A DNA stretch of 64,000 bases, from the NCBI GenBank assembly GCA_965247125.1, contig CBDFGO010000003.1:620001-684000 (forward strand), read 5' to 3'. Both the position numbers and the translations under genes were made by a program. Shown here piece after piece: positions 20,028-29,943 of this stretch (its first letter is position 1; each line of letters begins with the position of its first letter). The notes beneath the pieces are model-generated. The model was given only the letters and a program-made list of their open reading frames with translations. It searched no databases and was not told the origin of the DNA. The stretch comes from CALBJU01 sp965247125. Lineage in GTDB: Bacteria > Bacteroidota > Rhodothermia > Rhodothermales > UBA10348.

Positions 20028-20426
20028 GAATTGCCGTGGCTTGTCGGGTTGCCGCAGGATAGGAGTTGAAGTGCACATACTACACCCGGCCCGGCAGCAA
20101 ATACCCTACACATCAGCGATTGCGCGTGCGATCAAGGCGTGGTAGCGCTTCCGGATTCTTCACAAAGCAACAGGTTGACTCACAACCGGTCTTCGCAGTA
20201 GCTTTGCGCGATACGAGTTTTTTACCGAAAACCCGGTTTTTTACGGAAGATCCTTTTTTACAGTAGATTAGTAGGCGGAAGGTCCATCTGACTTTCCCCC
20301 AAAAAGAAATCCTTGCATACTCAATCCTCGATAGCGACTCTGGCCGTTCTTTCCATTCGGAAAGACGAACGAACGCTGTGGGTATATGACCGCTCGATTT
20401 CAAATCTAAATGTTGACCTGGCTTTA
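20028..20426. other. Divergent asnB-ilv regulatory region
   Basis: About 400 bp without a convincing gene, between asnB and the ilv leader peptide. It contains three copies of TTTTTTAC (20218-20225, 20237-20244, 20254-20261) about 18 bp apart. Two sit beside complementary ACCG/CGGT-like bases, which may mark regulator sites for asnB or ilv. No clear promoter hexamer pair was identified. A minus-strand frame of 96 codons crosses it but has no family resemblance and overlaps the leader. Confidence 0.45.
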
Positions 20427-20540
20427 GTGAGCCTCGTGCTCCTCTCCATTCTAATCAGCATCCTTATTAGCTGAACCAACGGTCAACCCTGTAGCCGCTT
20501 CGAGCGGACTTGCATATCGAGATGGGGTTGACACTACCCC
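20412..20540 (+). promoter_or_regulatory. Candidate ilv attenuator with alternative RNA pairings
   Basis: GGTCAACCC (20481-20489), ten bases after the leader stop, can pair with GTTGACC before the leader (20412-20418) or with GGGTTGAC after it (20525-20532). The latter can instead close a small hairpin with ACCCC (20536-20540) shortly before the ilvD ATG. A separate CCGCT/AGCGG stem (20495-20507) sits inside. A ribosome at the leader stop would cover GGTCAACCC. No T-run is present, so translational or Rho-dependent control is more likely than intrinsic termination. Confidence 0.45.
20427..20474 (+). CDS. ilvL: Putative branched-chain amino acid leader peptide (ilv/leu attenuator)
   Basis: A 15-codon frame reads VSLVLLSILISILIS and then TGA. 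Five Leu, four Ile and one internal Val codon lie among the 15, just 83 bp before ilvD, the first gene of an ilv-leu operon. This is the composition of classical ilv leader peptides, where ribosome stalling at scarce charged tRNAs controls the operon. The start is assumed at GTG 20427; the frame is open further upstream (next candidate TTG 20313), and a competing ATG at 20410 opens only a five-codon frame. No Shine-Dalgarno site is obvious. The gene symbol is used by analogy. Confidence 0.6.
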   Translation: MSLVLLSILISILIS

Positions 20541-20557
20541 GAATCACGATACCGACA

Positions 20558-22273
20558 ATGTCCAAACACCTCAGCGATACTATAAAGAAAGGATTTACGC
20601 GAGCTCCCCACAGGAGTCTGCTGAGAGCGACCGGTGCAATTCACTCTGACTCGGACTTTGAACGTCCATTCATTGGTGTATGCAATTCGTACATCGATCT
20701 GATACCCGGCCATGTCCATCTACAGGAGTTTGGTCGAAACGTGAAGGATGCCGTACGCGAAGCCGGCGGTGTCCCGTTCGAATTCAACACAATCGGGGTG
20801 GATGACGGCATCGCGATGGGCCACCTCGGAATGCGGTTTTCATTGCCGTCACGGGAGATCATTGCAGACTCTGTAGAAACGGTGGTCAGAGCACACTGCC
20901 TGGACGCCGTCATGTGCATACCGAATTGTGATAAAATCGTCCCGGGGATGTTGATGGGGGCTCTTCGATGCAATATCCCGACCATTTTCGTTTCGGGCGG
21001 TCCCATGAAGGCGGGGAGGCTGGAAGACGGCACCAAGATCGACCTGGTTTCAGTTTTTGAGGGTGTGGGTAAATATCAGCGGGGAGATCTGGACGATAAA
21101 GGTCTGGACGAGCTTGAGCGGTTCGCTTGTCCGACCTGCGGTTCCTGCTCCGGGATGTTCACGGCCAACTCAATGAACTGCATCATGGAAGTACTGGGCC
21201 TCGCTCTGCCCGGCAACGGCTCGATTCTGGCTGTAGATCCTCGTCGAGAAAAACTGGCCAGGGCTGCTGCAACACGCATTGTAGAAATGGTGGATGAGGA
21301 TCTGAAAGCGCGTGATGTTTTCACCGAGGCTGCCTTGGACGACGCATTTGCCCTCGATATGGCCTTGGGAGGATCCACCAATACGGTATTGCATCTGCTG
21401 GCAGCCGCCCACGAGGCAGGGATCGATTATGATCTCGACAAGATCAATCAGATTTCCCTGCGGGTGCCATACATCTGCAAGGTGGCGCCCGCCATCGCCG
21501 ATGTGCATATGGAAGATGTGGATGAAGCGGGCGGAGTTCCAGCGATCTTGGCCGAATTGGGAAAGGCGGGCATCCTGAACGCAGATCGGATAACCGTGAC
21601 CGGAGAGACTCTACAGGTGACGCTCGACAACGCCAGCAACAACAGACCGGATATCATCAAGACCACGGAGAATCCGTTCAGGAAAACGGGTGGACTGTCT
21701 GTGTTATTTGGGAATCTGGCACCCGAGGGATGCGTGGTAAAAACAGGAGCAGTCGCCGAAGATATGTTGACCTTCACAGGCCGCGCTGTGATTTATGAGA
21801 GCCAGGATGAGGCCGCGGCAGGTATTCTTTCCGGAACGCTGGAAGAGGGTAGCGTCGTCATCATTCGATATGAGGGCCCAAAAGGAGGCCCGGGCATGCC
21901 TGAAATGCTACAACCTACGTCGGCGCTAGTAGGAATGCGCCTGGATCACTCGGTCGCGATGATCACAGACGGACGCTTTTCCGGAGGAACACGCGGCCTC
22001 TCCATCGGACACTGCTCTCCTGAAGCCGCCTCCGGTGGACCCATTGCAGCCGTCCAGGAAGGAGACGAGATCACCATCGATATCCCGAATTCGAGCGTCC
22101 ATCTCCACCTGAGTGATGAAGAAATTGCAGTTCGATTGTCCGCAGTCCCGCCATTCGAGGCTCGAATCAAAGGCGGATATCTGGAACGCTACGGTTTTAT
22201 GGTCTCCAGTGCGTCGACGGGAGCAATACTGCAGGTTCCGTCTTCCGTTCGTGAAACAGAATTCAATCAATAA
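20558..22273 (+). CDS. ilvD: Dihydroxy-acid dehydratase
   Basis: This protein of 571 residues dehydrates 2,3-dihydroxy-isovalerate and -methylvalerate in valine and isoleucine synthesis. The start at 20558 ([26 protein letters not shown]) matches family N-termini; a TTG frame upstream overlaps the attenuator. Fe-S ligands are visible in the [15 protein letters not shown] segment and in [20 protein letters not shown]. Other signatures are [35 protein letters not shown] and [16 protein letters not shown]. It is the first of eight genes in an ilv-leu operon and is preceded by a leader peptide rich in Leu, Ile and Val. Confidence 0.97.
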   Translation: MSKHLSDTIKKGFTRAPHRSLLRATGAIHSDSDFERPFIGVCNSYIDLIPGHVHLQEFGRNVKDAVREAGGVPFEFNTIGVDDGIAMGHLGMRFSLPSREIIADSVETVVRAHCLDAVMCIPNCDKIVPGMLMGALRCNIPTIFVSGGPMKAGRLEDGTKIDLVSVFEGVGKYQRGDLDDKGLDELERFACPTCGSCSGMFTANSMNCIMEVLGLALPGNGSILAVDPRREKLARAAATRIVEMVDEDLKARDVFTEAALDDAFALDMALGGSTNTVLHLLAAAHEAGIDYDLDKINQISLRVPYICKVAPAIADVHMEDVDEAGGVPAILAELGKAGILNADRITVTGETLQVTLDNASNNRPDIIKTTENPFRKTGGLSVLFGNLAPEGCVVKTGAVAEDMLTFTGRAVIYESQDEAAAGILSGTLEEGSVVIIRYEGPKGGPGMPEMLQPTSALVGMRLDHSVAMITDGRFSGGTRGLSIGHCSPEAASGGPIAAVQEGDEITIDIPNSSVHLHLSDEEIAVRLSAVPPFEARIKGGYLERYGFMVSSASTGAILQVPSSVRETEFNQ

Positions 22274-22290
22274 ACCGAATCAACCTTTCG

Positions 22291-24123
22291 ATGTCACAGT
22301 CCATCGTTCAACATTCCACCTCGCCCGCTGCTTCGGCCTCTGGGTCGGCACAAACAGCAATCGCTCCAAGCGGGGTGCAGTCTGTCGTCTCGGATTCTGC
22401 AACCAGTACCGCAACCGGACTTGTGACTGGTGCCGAGATTTTAATTCGGTCGCTGGAAGCAGAAGGCGTAGAAATCGTGTTTGGATACCCAGGCGGTGCG
22501 GTGATCGGCATCTACGACGAAATGCACCGGATCCAGCCTTCGTTCGAGCATATCCTTGTACGTCATGAGCAGGGGGGAACGCATGCGGCAGAAGGGTACG
22601 CCAAGGCAACTGGAAAGGTGGGGACGGTACTTGTTACCTCTGGACCTGGAGCAACAAATTGTGTGACGGGGATTGCTGACGCGTACATGGATTCCATTCC
22701 AATCGTAGTATTTACGGGTCAGGTGCCCACCCACCTCATCGGAAACGATGCGTTTCAGGAATGCGATACGATCGGTATCACTCGAAGTATCACCAAGCAC
22801 AGCTTTCTTGTTCGAGACGTAACGAAACTGGCGGAAACGGTTAAAAAGGCGTATTACATTGCGCGGACCGGCCGGCCGGGTCCGGTAGTTGTGGACCTCC
22901 CAAAGGATATGCTGGCCGCGAAAGCGCCATTTCACTACCCGGAAAAAGTGTCGATACGGGGGTACTCATTTGTCGGTCAGGGCGACCCGGATATGGTCGA
23001 AAAAGCGGCACAGATGATTGCCGAATCGAAGCAGCCTCTGTTTTATGTTGGCGGCGGGACCATTATTTCAGAGGGTGCCGAACGGCTGACCCGTATGGCC
23101 AAAAAAGCCCAAATTCCGGTCACCACTACGTTGCATGGCCTGGGTTCTTTTCCAGAGGACGATTCGCTCTCGGTCGGAATGCTCGGAATGCATGGCACCT
23201 GGTGCGCCAACCAGGCCGTTCAAAACGCCGACTTGCTTATCGCGGTCGGAGCCAGATTCGACGACCGGGTTACCGGAAAGATTGCGGCATGGGCTCCGCA
23301 TGCAAAGATCATTCATATCGACATCGATCCTGCTTGCATCTCTAAAAACGTACCCGTCGATTGTCCCATTCTGGGCGATGTGAGCCTCGTACTGGAGCAG
23401 CTAGAGCCTCTTGTGGCAAAAAAAGACACCACGGACTGGCTTCAGCGGATCGACGTCTGGAGAAAGGAGTGTCCGCTGGATTTCGATAAAGATGGGAAGC
23501 TCAGACCGCAGGAAATCGTTCGGGCACTGCGAGACAAAACTGGAGGACGAGCTATTGTTGTGACGGATGTGGGTCAAAATCAAATGTGGGGCGCTCAATT
23601 TTTCTCATATCTCTCACCGCGAACCCATATCACTTCCGGTGGCCTCGGAACGATGGGATTTTCTCTGCCTGCCGCCATGGGAGCCGCCTTCGGGCTGAGA
23701 GCCGGAACCGATCCCGTCATCTCAATCAACGGGGATGGGGGTGTACTCATGAACATCCAGGAACTCGGCGTCGCCGCCGCCCACAAGTTGCCTCTGAAAG
23801 TGGTCATTCTGAATAACTCTTATTTGGGGATGGTGCGCCAGTGGCAGGAGCTTTTCCACGATGAGCGTTACAGCCACACGGATCTGACTCCTACGAATCC
23901 GGACTTTGTCAAACTAGCCGAATCATTTGGTTGCGTCGGTCTGCTGTGTGAAAGGCCGGAGGACATCCAGGCCACCATCGATGCAGCCTGGGAGGTCAAA
24001 GACCGCCCGGTCGTCATGGATTTTAAAGTCATCACGCAGGAGAAGGTATTTCCGATGGTGCCCGCCGGGGCGGCCACGGGTGACATGATCACAGTACAAT
24101 TCAATTCCGAGAATACAGTCTGA
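22291..24123 (+). CDS. ilvB: Acetolactate synthase, large catalytic subunit
   Basis: A 610-residue ThDP enzyme condensing pyruvate with pyruvate or 2-ketobutyrate, the first common step to valine, leucine and isoleucine. The catalytic Glu is in LVRHEQGGTHAAEGYA. FAD-binding and central-domain motifs follow (GMLGMHGTWCANQAV, GARFDDRVTGK). The ThDP motif starts GDGGVLMNIQELGVAA and continues to NNSYLGMVRQWQELF. Residues 1-43 form a low-complexity Ser/Ala/Thr extension not typical of plain IlvB; because it contains no transit-like features it is probably a disordered tail. It starts 17 bp after ilvD and ends 1 bp before ilvN. Confidence 0.97.
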   Translation: MSQSIVQHSTSPAASASGSAQTAIAPSGVQSVVSDSATSTATGLVTGAEILIRSLEAEGVEIVFGYPGGAVIGIYDEMHRIQPSFEHILVRHEQGGTHAAEGYAKATGKVGTVLVTSGPGATNCVTGIADAYMDSIPIVVFTGQVPTHLIGNDAFQECDTIGITRSITKHSFLVRDVTKLAETVKKAYYIARTGRPGPVVVDLPKDMLAAKAPFHYPEKVSIRGYSFVGQGDPDMVEKAAQMIAESKQPLFYVGGGTIISEGAERLTRMAKKAQIPVTTTLHGLGSFPEDDSLSVGMLGMHGTWCANQAVQNADLLIAVGARFDDRVTGKIAAWAPHAKIIHIDIDPACISKNVPVDCPILGDVSLVLEQLEPLVAKKDTTDWLQRIDVWRKECPLDFDKDGKLRPQEIVRALRDKTGGRAIVVTDVGQNQMWGAQFFSYLSPRTHITSGGLGTMGFSLPAAMGAAFGLRAGTDPVISINGDGGVLMNIQELGVAAAHKLPLKVVILNNSYLGMVRQWQELFHDERYSHTDLTPTNPDFVKLAESFGCVGLLCERPEDIQATIDAAWEVKDRPVVMDFKVITQEKVFPMVPAGAATGDMITVQFNSENTV

Positions 24124-24124
24124 T

Positions 24125-24700
24125 ATGAGTAACGAGACCCTCACACCCCAACAGCTGTTCAGAAAGCAGGCAGCAGGCGAGGCGATCAGTCCTGAGCAGG
24201 CAGAATCGGTTCATCGTCATGTCATCACGCTACTGCTCGAAAACACGCTGGGCGCCCTTAACAGGGTCGCGAATCTGTTTTCGCAGCGCGGCTTCAATCT
24301 TGAAAGCGTCTCGGTAGGAGAGGCTAAAGATTTATCCCAATCACGCATGACGCTCGTTACGACGGGCAACGATCGCATAATCGGACAGGTGTTAAAACAG
24401 TTGAACAGTCTCGTTGACACCCTGGTGGTAGAAGATGTGACCAACCTGGATCACGTTGAGCGAGAGCTTTGCTTGGTCAAGGTGCGCTGCAACGCGAGTG
24501 AGCGAGCGGCATTGATCGCCGTCGTGGACATCTTTCGCGCCAACATTGTGAACATCACGCCAGACAGTCTCACTTTCGAAGTAACCGGTCCTCCCACGAA
24601 GATCAACGCATTCATCGGAATGATGAGGGATTACGATTTGCGCGAGGTAGCTCGAAGTGGTCGCGTGGCCATGAAGCGATCACTCGTATTCGAACATTAG
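24125..24700 (+). CDS. ilvN: Acetolactate synthase, small regulatory subunit
   Basis: This 191-residue ACT-domain protein activates IlvB and gives valine feedback inhibition. The ACT domain starts at about residue 35 (HVITLLLENTLGALNRVANLFSQRGFNLESVSVGEAKDLSQSRMTLV), and the second half (ELCLVKVRCNASERAALIAVVDIFRANIVNITPDSLTFEVTG) is the IlvH C-terminal domain. About 30 extra residues precede the ACT domain. The start at 24125 follows the ilvB stop by one base, so translation is probably coupled. A 76-bp gap separates it from ilvC. Confidence 0.96.
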   Translation: MSNETLTPQQLFRKQAAGEAISPEQAESVHRHVITLLLENTLGALNRVANLFSQRGFNLESVSVGEAKDLSQSRMTLVTTGNDRIIGQVLKQLNSLVDTLVVEDVTNLDHVERELCLVKVRCNASERAALIAVVDIFRANIVNITPDSLTFEVTGPPTKINAFIGMMRDYDLREVARSGRVAMKRSLVFEH

Positions 24701-24776
24701 ACAAAGGTTGCCTCCCTCGTTGGGACGTGAGTAGCATCAAACACTATCAATTGAACAACTGCGAAGAAAGATCAAC

Positions 24777-25796
24777 ATGAAAATGCATTACGATGCCGAT
24801 CTGGGCATCATTCAGAATAAAAAAGTTGCCGTGATCGGTTACGGAAGCCAGGGACACGCTCACTCACTGAATCTTTTCGAGAGCGGCGTAGACGTAGTCG
24901 TGGGGCTCAGAGAAGGATCTTCCACTGCCGAAGAAGTCCAGGCCAAGGGATTGAAAACCATGACGATTAGCGCCGCCGCCCAGTGGGCAGATGTGGTGAT
25001 GATGCTTATTCCAGACCAGAATCAGAAGCAGGTCTACGAATCGTCGGTCCGGCAACACATGACTCCTGGAAAAGCACTTGGCTTCGGACATGGATTCAAT
25101 GTTCATTACGAGCAGATTCAGCCTCCAGAAGGAGTTGACGTGTTCATGGTGGCTCCCAAATCTCCGGGTCATCTCGTTAGACGCACATTTGAAAATGGCC
25201 GGGGCGTTCCGTGTCTGGTCGCCGTGGCACAGGATGCCTCCGGAAACGCGATGGATCTTGCCTTGAGTTGGGCGAAGGGTATCGGCGGAATGCGCGCGGG
25301 GGTAATCGAAACAAATTTCAAGGATGAAACCGAAACAGACCTGTTTGGCGAGCAAGCAGTCCTCTGTGGCGGCAGCGAAGCGCTGGTCCGGGCAGGGTTC
25401 GAGACGCTCGTGGAAGCCGGATATGACCCGGAACTCGCTTATTTCGAGTGCATGCACGAACTCAAGCTGATCGTGGACCTGTACTATGAGGGAGGCCTCG
25501 AAATGATGAACAAATCGGTCAGCGACACAGCCGAGTACGGTGGGTATTCACGGGGTACGCGTGTAATAACTGAAACCGTAAAAAAGGAAATGAAAAAGAT
25601 CCTTCAAGAGGTTCAGAGCGGAGCTTTCGCACGAGAGTGGATTGCCGAGTGTGAGGCAGGCTGGCCAAATATGTCGGCACTACGAAGCAAATCGCTGAAT
25701 CATCCCATGGAAGTGGTCGGGAAGAAGCTTCGCAAAATGATGTCCTGGCTGAGCACTTCTTCCAAGGATTCAGAGCCCGTATCAGCAGAACTCTAA
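24777..25796 (+). CDS. ilvC: Ketol-acid reductoisomerase (NADP-dependent, class I)
   Basis: A 339-residue enzyme rearranging and reducing acetolactate to dihydroxy-isovalerate. The nucleotide fold has [17 protein letters not shown], and the cofactor loop reads GLREGSS, where Arg and Ser indicate NADPH use. The metal and substrate sites include the Asp and Glu residues of [20 protein letters not shown] and the distal [18 protein letters not shown] segment. Length is that of the short class I form. The gene lies inside the ilv-leu operon. Confidence 0.97.
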   Translation: MKMHYDADLGIIQNKKVAVIGYGSQGHAHSLNLFESGVDVVVGLREGSSTAEEVQAKGLKTMTISAAAQWADVVMMLIPDQNQKQVYESSVRQHMTPGKALGFGHGFNVHYEQIQPPEGVDVFMVAPKSPGHLVRRTFENGRGVPCLVAVAQDASGNAMDLALSWAKGIGGMRAGVIETNFKDETETDLFGEQAVLCGGSEALVRAGFETLVEAGYDPELAYFECMHELKLIVDLYYEGGLEMMNKSVSDTAEYGGYSRGTRVITETVKKEMKKILQEVQSGAFAREWIAECEAGWPNMSALRSKSLNHPMEVVGKKLRKMMSWLSTSSKDSEPVSAEL

Positions 25797-25821
25797 CTCA
25801 TCTAACTGTCGAGACATCGGA

Positions 25822-26913
25822 ATGAGCGATCCATTCCATATTGTTCTGCTTCCCGGTGATGGAATCGGTGAGGAGGTAACAACCTCTGCCCGCCGCGTCC
25901 TCGAAGCTGCGAGCGAACGCCTGGGATTCTCCCTGTCGTTCGAAGAGAAGGCTTTTGGAGGTGCAGGAATCGAGAGCAGCGGAAATCCGCTACCAGATGG
26001 CACCCTTAAAGCCTGCAAAGAAGCTGATGCTGTCCTCTTGGGCGCTATCGGAGGTCCCCAGTGGGACCATCTCTCGGGTGAACTCCGACCGGAAGCAGGT
26101 CTTTTGCGCCTTCGAGCTGAACTTGGTGTGTTCGCGAATCTCCGACCGACGGTAGTTCCTAAGTCGTTGGCGCACCTGTCAATTCTTCCAGCAGAGATTG
26201 TTGAGGATGCTGATGTACTCGTCGTTCGAGAGTTGACTGGCGGAATATATTTTGGAGAGCCAAGGGAGTATACTCCCACAAGGGCTTTCGACACGATGAC
26301 CTACTCCGCGGAAGAAATCGACCGGATTGCGCGTGTCGCATTCGAGCGGGCGAACCGGCGCAGGCAAAGGGTGACCTCGGTGGACAAAGCCAATGTTCTG
26401 GCAGTGTCGAGACTCTGGCGTGAGCGGGTATCCGACATCGGGGCCAACGAATTTCCGGATATTGAGCTGGTCCATATGTACGTGGACAACGCAGCGATGC
26501 AGATGATACTGAACCCGCTTCAATTCGATGTTCTGCTGACCGGAAATCTCTTCGGCGATATCCTTTCTGATCTTTCATCCACTCTCGTTGGCTCGCTCGG
26601 GTTGCTTCCCTCCGCATCTCTGGGGGGTATCACTCCGCTGTTCGAGCCGGTTCACGGAAGTGCTCCGGAATTGGCAGGCACCAATTCTGCCAACCCGATC
26701 GGAGCGATTCTGAGTGGTGCCATGATGCTGGATGAACTGGGCGAATATCCCGCGGCAATGCATATTGCCGAGGGGGTCTCCAGGGCTCTCACACTTGGTG
26801 CTCTTACAGAGGATTTGACGCCCGTTGGCCGATCCTCAGTGAGCACGTCAGAATTTACTGATCACGTCCTGGCATATCTCCATGAGAGTGCCGTTTCTAC
26901 ACCCAATTTTTAG
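25822..26913 (+). CDS. leuB: 3-isopropylmalate dehydrogenase
   Basis: A 363-residue enzyme oxidising 3-isopropylmalate to 2-ketoisocaproate. Signatures are LLPGDGIGEEVTTSARRVL at the N-terminus, the substrate segment LLRLRAELGVFANLRPT, the RELTGGIYFGEPREY loop, the conserved DKANVL, and the metal-binding Asp residues of DVLLTGNLFGDILSDLSS. HGSAPELAGTNSANPIGAI is the NAD-binding C-terminal motif. It starts 25 bp after ilvC and ends 2 bp before leuA. Confidence 0.97.
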   Translation: MSDPFHIVLLPGDGIGEEVTTSARRVLEAASERLGFSLSFEEKAFGGAGIESSGNPLPDGTLKACKEADAVLLGAIGGPQWDHLSGELRPEAGLLRLRAELGVFANLRPTVVPKSLAHLSILPAEIVEDADVLVVRELTGGIYFGEPREYTPTRAFDTMTYSAEEIDRIARVAFERANRRRQRVTSVDKANVLAVSRLWRERVSDIGANEFPDIELVHMYVDNAAMQMILNPLQFDVLLTGNLFGDILSDLSSTLVGSLGLLPSASLGGITPLFEPVHGSAPELAGTNSANPIGAILSGAMMLDELGEYPAAMHIAEGVSRALTLGALTEDLTPVGRSSVSTSEFTDHVLAYLHESAVSTPNF

Positions 26914-26915
26914 CG

Positions 26916-28529
26916 ATGGCAACCCAACGAATCGTCATATTTGATACCACATTGCGCGACGGGGAGCAGGCACCCGGAGCCGCGATGACGATACCCGAAA
27001 AAATTCAGATCGCCCATCAATTGGCCAGATTGGGTGTTGACGTTATTGAAGCAGGATTTCCGATCTCCTCGCCCGGTCAATTCGAAGCCGTCAGTCGAAT
27101 AGCCCAGGAAGTGCAAGGCCCTACCATTTGTGCCCTTTCTCGCGCCAAGAGGGCCGATGTCGAGGCAGCGGGAAAAGCGCTAAATGGGAGTGAAAATACC
27201 CGCATTCATACGTTCATAGCCACCAGCGATATTCACCTCAAAAGTAAGTTTGCCGATAAGCGCTATGGAAAAACGCTCGCCCACAAAAGGCAGAGTGTTA
27301 AACAAATGGCTGTGGAAGCCATCACGCTGGCGAAAACGTTCACAGATGACGTGGAATTCAGTGCTGAAGATGCTGGCCGAACCGGTCTCGAATATTTGTG
27401 CGAAGTAGTCAGCGCGGCTATCGAAGCAGGTGCTACAACGATAAACCTTCCCGATACCACGGGTTATTGTATCTCAGACGAATATGCGGCGCTGATTGCC
27501 GACGTGATGGAGTGCTGTGGCGAGAGCGACAATGTGATCTTCTCCACGCACTGCCACGATGATCTCGGACTGGCGGTCGGAAATTCTCTGGCGGGAGTTC
27601 TGGCGGGTGCACGGCAGGTTGAGTGCACCATCAATGGAATCGGCGAGCGCGCAGGAAATGCAGCTCTGGAAGAGGTGGTAATGGCACTGGCGGTCCGTGA
27701 AAAATATTTTTCACTCACGACGGGGATTGACGCGAAGTTGCTCTTTGAGACTTCAAAAATGGTGTCCACTTTCACCGGATTTGTGGTTCCACCCAACAAG
27801 GGCATCGTGGGTCGAAATGCGTTTGCTCACGAAGCAGGGATCCACCAGGACGGCATTCTGAAAGCTCGGGAAACGTATGAAATCATGCGTGCAGAAGACG
27901 TGGGCCAGGACTCTCAGAGCATCCGGCTCGGAAGGCATTCTGGGCGCCACGGCCTGTTCAGTCGTATGGAAAAGCTTGGAATTGAGGTATCTGAGGAAGA
28001 AAAAGACAAGCTCTATGCAGATTTTGTTCATTTGGCAGATCGTAAGAAGGAAATAAACGATATCGACCTCTACAACCTTGTCCACGAAAACGAAAACGCT
28101 ATGAACCATCCACATTACAAATTGGAGCAGTTCAACGTGTCAGTTGGAACCGATAAACAACCCGAAGCGACGGTGCGCGTGCGTCATGTGCGCCACGACT
28201 CTGTGGTCGAAAAAGTGGCGACTGGAGATGGGCCAATCGACGCGCTTTTTCGTGCCATTGATCACGCGGTGAACGAGGGTCACGATCTCGTGAATTACAC
28301 CATTCGGTCTATTTCCGAAGGGGCCGATGCGTTCGGAGAGGTGAGCGTCCTCATCGGGTTGGGTGGGCCTCTTTTTGCAGGCAAGGCCAGTAGCACGGAT
28401 GTGATCTACGCCTCTGCGGAAGCCTACATGAATGCTTTGAACAGCCTGGCGGCGCATCGAGCCGACGAAGAGTCCATCCAATTTGTGGCGACGGGCATCA
28501 TGCAAGCATTTGACAGGGGAAGCGCCTGA
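26916..28529 (+). CDS. leuA: 2-isopropylmalate synthase
   Basis: A 537-residue enzyme condensing 2-ketoisovalerate and acetyl-CoA, the committed step to leucine. The catalytic start IFDTTLRDGEQAPGAAMT, the active-site strands FSAEDAGRTGLEYL, NLPDTTGYCISDEY and metal-binding FSTHCHDDLGLAVGN are clear, as is NGIGERAGNAALEEVVMAL. The C-terminal LeuA dimer/allosteric domain (about residues 390-530) is complete, so leucine feedback is expected. It is coupled to leuB by a 2-bp gap. Confidence 0.97.
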   Translation: MATQRIVIFDTTLRDGEQAPGAAMTIPEKIQIAHQLARLGVDVIEAGFPISSPGQFEAVSRIAQEVQGPTICALSRAKRADVEAAGKALNGSENTRIHTFIATSDIHLKSKFADKRYGKTLAHKRQSVKQMAVEAITLAKTFTDDVEFSAEDAGRTGLEYLCEVVSAAIEAGATTINLPDTTGYCISDEYAALIADVMECCGESDNVIFSTHCHDDLGLAVGNSLAGVLAGARQVECTINGIGERAGNAALEEVVMALAVREKYFSLTTGIDAKLLFETSKMVSTFTGFVVPPNKGIVGRNAFAHEAGIHQDGILKARETYEIMRAEDVGQDSQSIRLGRHSGRHGLFSRMEKLGIEVSEEEKDKLYADFVHLADRKKEINDIDLYNLVHENENAMNHPHYKLEQFNVSVGTDKQPEATVRVRHVRHDSVVEKVATGDGPIDALFRAIDHAVNEGHDLVNYTIRSISEGADAFGEVSVLIGLGGPLFAGKASSTDVIYASAEAYMNALNSLAAHRADEESIQFVATGIMQAFDRGSA

Positions 28530-28625
28530 CGGAAATATCTTCGGGGGTACCGATCTTCGAATCCTTCCGAGACCTCGAATCACCAGACCATTCTTTCGCT
28601 CGGGAAATATCGAGCGCGCAACTTC

Positions 28626-29924
28626 ATGGGACAGACGATCACGCAGAAAATTCTGGCCGCTCACGCGGGGAAAGACCGCGTAGCTCCGGGTGAGAACATT
28701 TGGGTAGATGTCGATATTCTGATGACACACGATGTGTGCGGTCCACCGACCATCGACATTTTTAAGCGGGAATTCGGTCAGGATGCTCAGGTTTGGGGCA
28801 AGGAGAAACTGGTAATTCTTCCGGATCACTACATCTTTACTGAGGATCCGCATGCGATGCGAAATATCGAGATTCTGCGCGCTTTTGCTGCAGAACATGA
28901 TCTTCCGCACTATTTCGATGTCGGAACGTCCCGTTACAAGGGTGTTTGTCACGTGGCACTAGCCGAAGAAGGCTTCAATCGGCCAGGAAACGTCCTTTTC
29001 GGGACAGATAGCCACACGTGTACCTCGGGTGCATTCGGCCTTTTTTCAACCGGTGTAGGCAATACAGACGCTGCATTGATCATGGGAACAGGCAAAATCT
29101 GGGTGAAAGTGCCCCAAACAATGCGTTTCGTCTTCGAGGGCGCTCTTCCTCCGTATCTGATGGCAAAGGACCTCATCCTGTCCGTGATCGGAGATATCGG
29201 GCTCGACGGAGGCACCTATCGGGCGCTCGAATTTGATGGCCAGGCGGTGTTCGATTTATCGATGGAAGAGCGCATGACGCTCACCAACATGGCCATCGAA
29301 GCTGGCGGTAAGAATGGGATTATTGCGGCCGATGAAAAAACCTTTGAGTATGTTCGATCCCGCACGGACCATGCTTTCGAACCCGTCTATTCCGATCCGG
29401 ACGCAGCCTACTATTTCGAGAAGATCTACGATGTGTCGACCATGGAGCCAGTCATCGCAAAACCGCATCGCCCAGACAATCGAGCGAGTGTCACGGAAGT
29501 CGCCGGCATAAAATTGGACCGCGCCTATATCGGTAGCTGCACTGGAGGGAAATACGGAGATTTTCTGGCGGCCGCGCGTGTGCTGGAGGGTAACGAAGTT
29601 CGCGTGGACACGTTTGTGGTTCCGGCCAGTACAGAAGTGTCGAAGCAGCTTCGAGAAAATACGCTCAACGGAAAGACGATTTGGCAGGTGTTTCTCGATG
29701 CAGGATGCAAAATGGGCCATGCCTCTTGTGGAGCGTGTCTGGGTGGGCCCGTCGATACATTTGGACGAACTCATGGAACCGAAGTCGTGATTTCTACGAC
29801 GAATCGGAATTTTCCAGGCCGAATGGGGTCGAAAGAGGCTGCCGTATATCTGGCCTCACCCTTGACGGTCGCTGCCTCAGCCCTGCATGGTGTTATTACG
29901 GATCCTCGCGAAGTAATGGTCTGA
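28626..29924 (+). CDS. leuC: 3-isopropylmalate dehydratase, large subunit
   Basis: A 432-residue aconitase-superfamily subunit isomerising 2- to 3-isopropylmalate with LeuD. Fe-S ligands are the Cys in GSCTGGKYGDF and the pair in GHASCGACLGGPVDTFG. The FGTDSHTCTSGAFGLFSTGVGNTDAALIMGTGKIWVKVP stretch is diagnostic. At about 430 residues it belongs to the shorter type (archaeal and thermophile-like LeuC/HacA) rather than the 465-residue E. coli form. About 96 bp separate it from leuA, with nothing recognised in the gap. Confidence 0.94.
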   Translation: MGQTITQKILAAHAGKDRVAPGENIWVDVDILMTHDVCGPPTIDIFKREFGQDAQVWGKEKLVILPDHYIFTEDPHAMRNIEILRAFAAEHDLPHYFDVGTSRYKGVCHVALAEEGFNRPGNVLFGTDSHTCTSGAFGLFSTGVGNTDAALIMGTGKIWVKVPQTMRFVFEGALPPYLMAKDLILSVIGDIGLDGGTYRALEFDGQAVFDLSMEERMTLTNMAIEAGGKNGIIAADEKTFEYVRSRTDHAFEPVYSDPDAAYYFEKIYDVSTMEPVIAKPHRPDNRASVTEVAGIKLDRAYIGSCTGGKYGDFLAAARVLEGNEVRVDTFVVPASTEVSKQLRENTLNGKTIWQVFLDAGCKMGHASCGACLGGPVDTFGRTHGTEVVISTTNRNFPGRMGSKEAAVYLASPLTVAASALHGVITDPREVMV

Positions 29925-29943
29925 AATGAACGGATAGTTGAAC

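Noticed and set aside
20113..20403. A 96-codon minus-strand frame between asnB and ilvD
   Set aside because: It has no recognisable family, is rich in basic residues by chance, and its start sits against the ilv leader region and divergent regulatory sequence.
20475..20557. An intrinsic terminator after the ilv leader peptide
   Set aside because: The stems found (20495-20507 and 20524-20540) are short and no T-run follows, so termination is not supported.
28140..28952. A 270-codon minus-strand frame across the leuA-leuC junction
   Set aside because: It lies opposite two certain genes and has no domain; it is a shadow frame.
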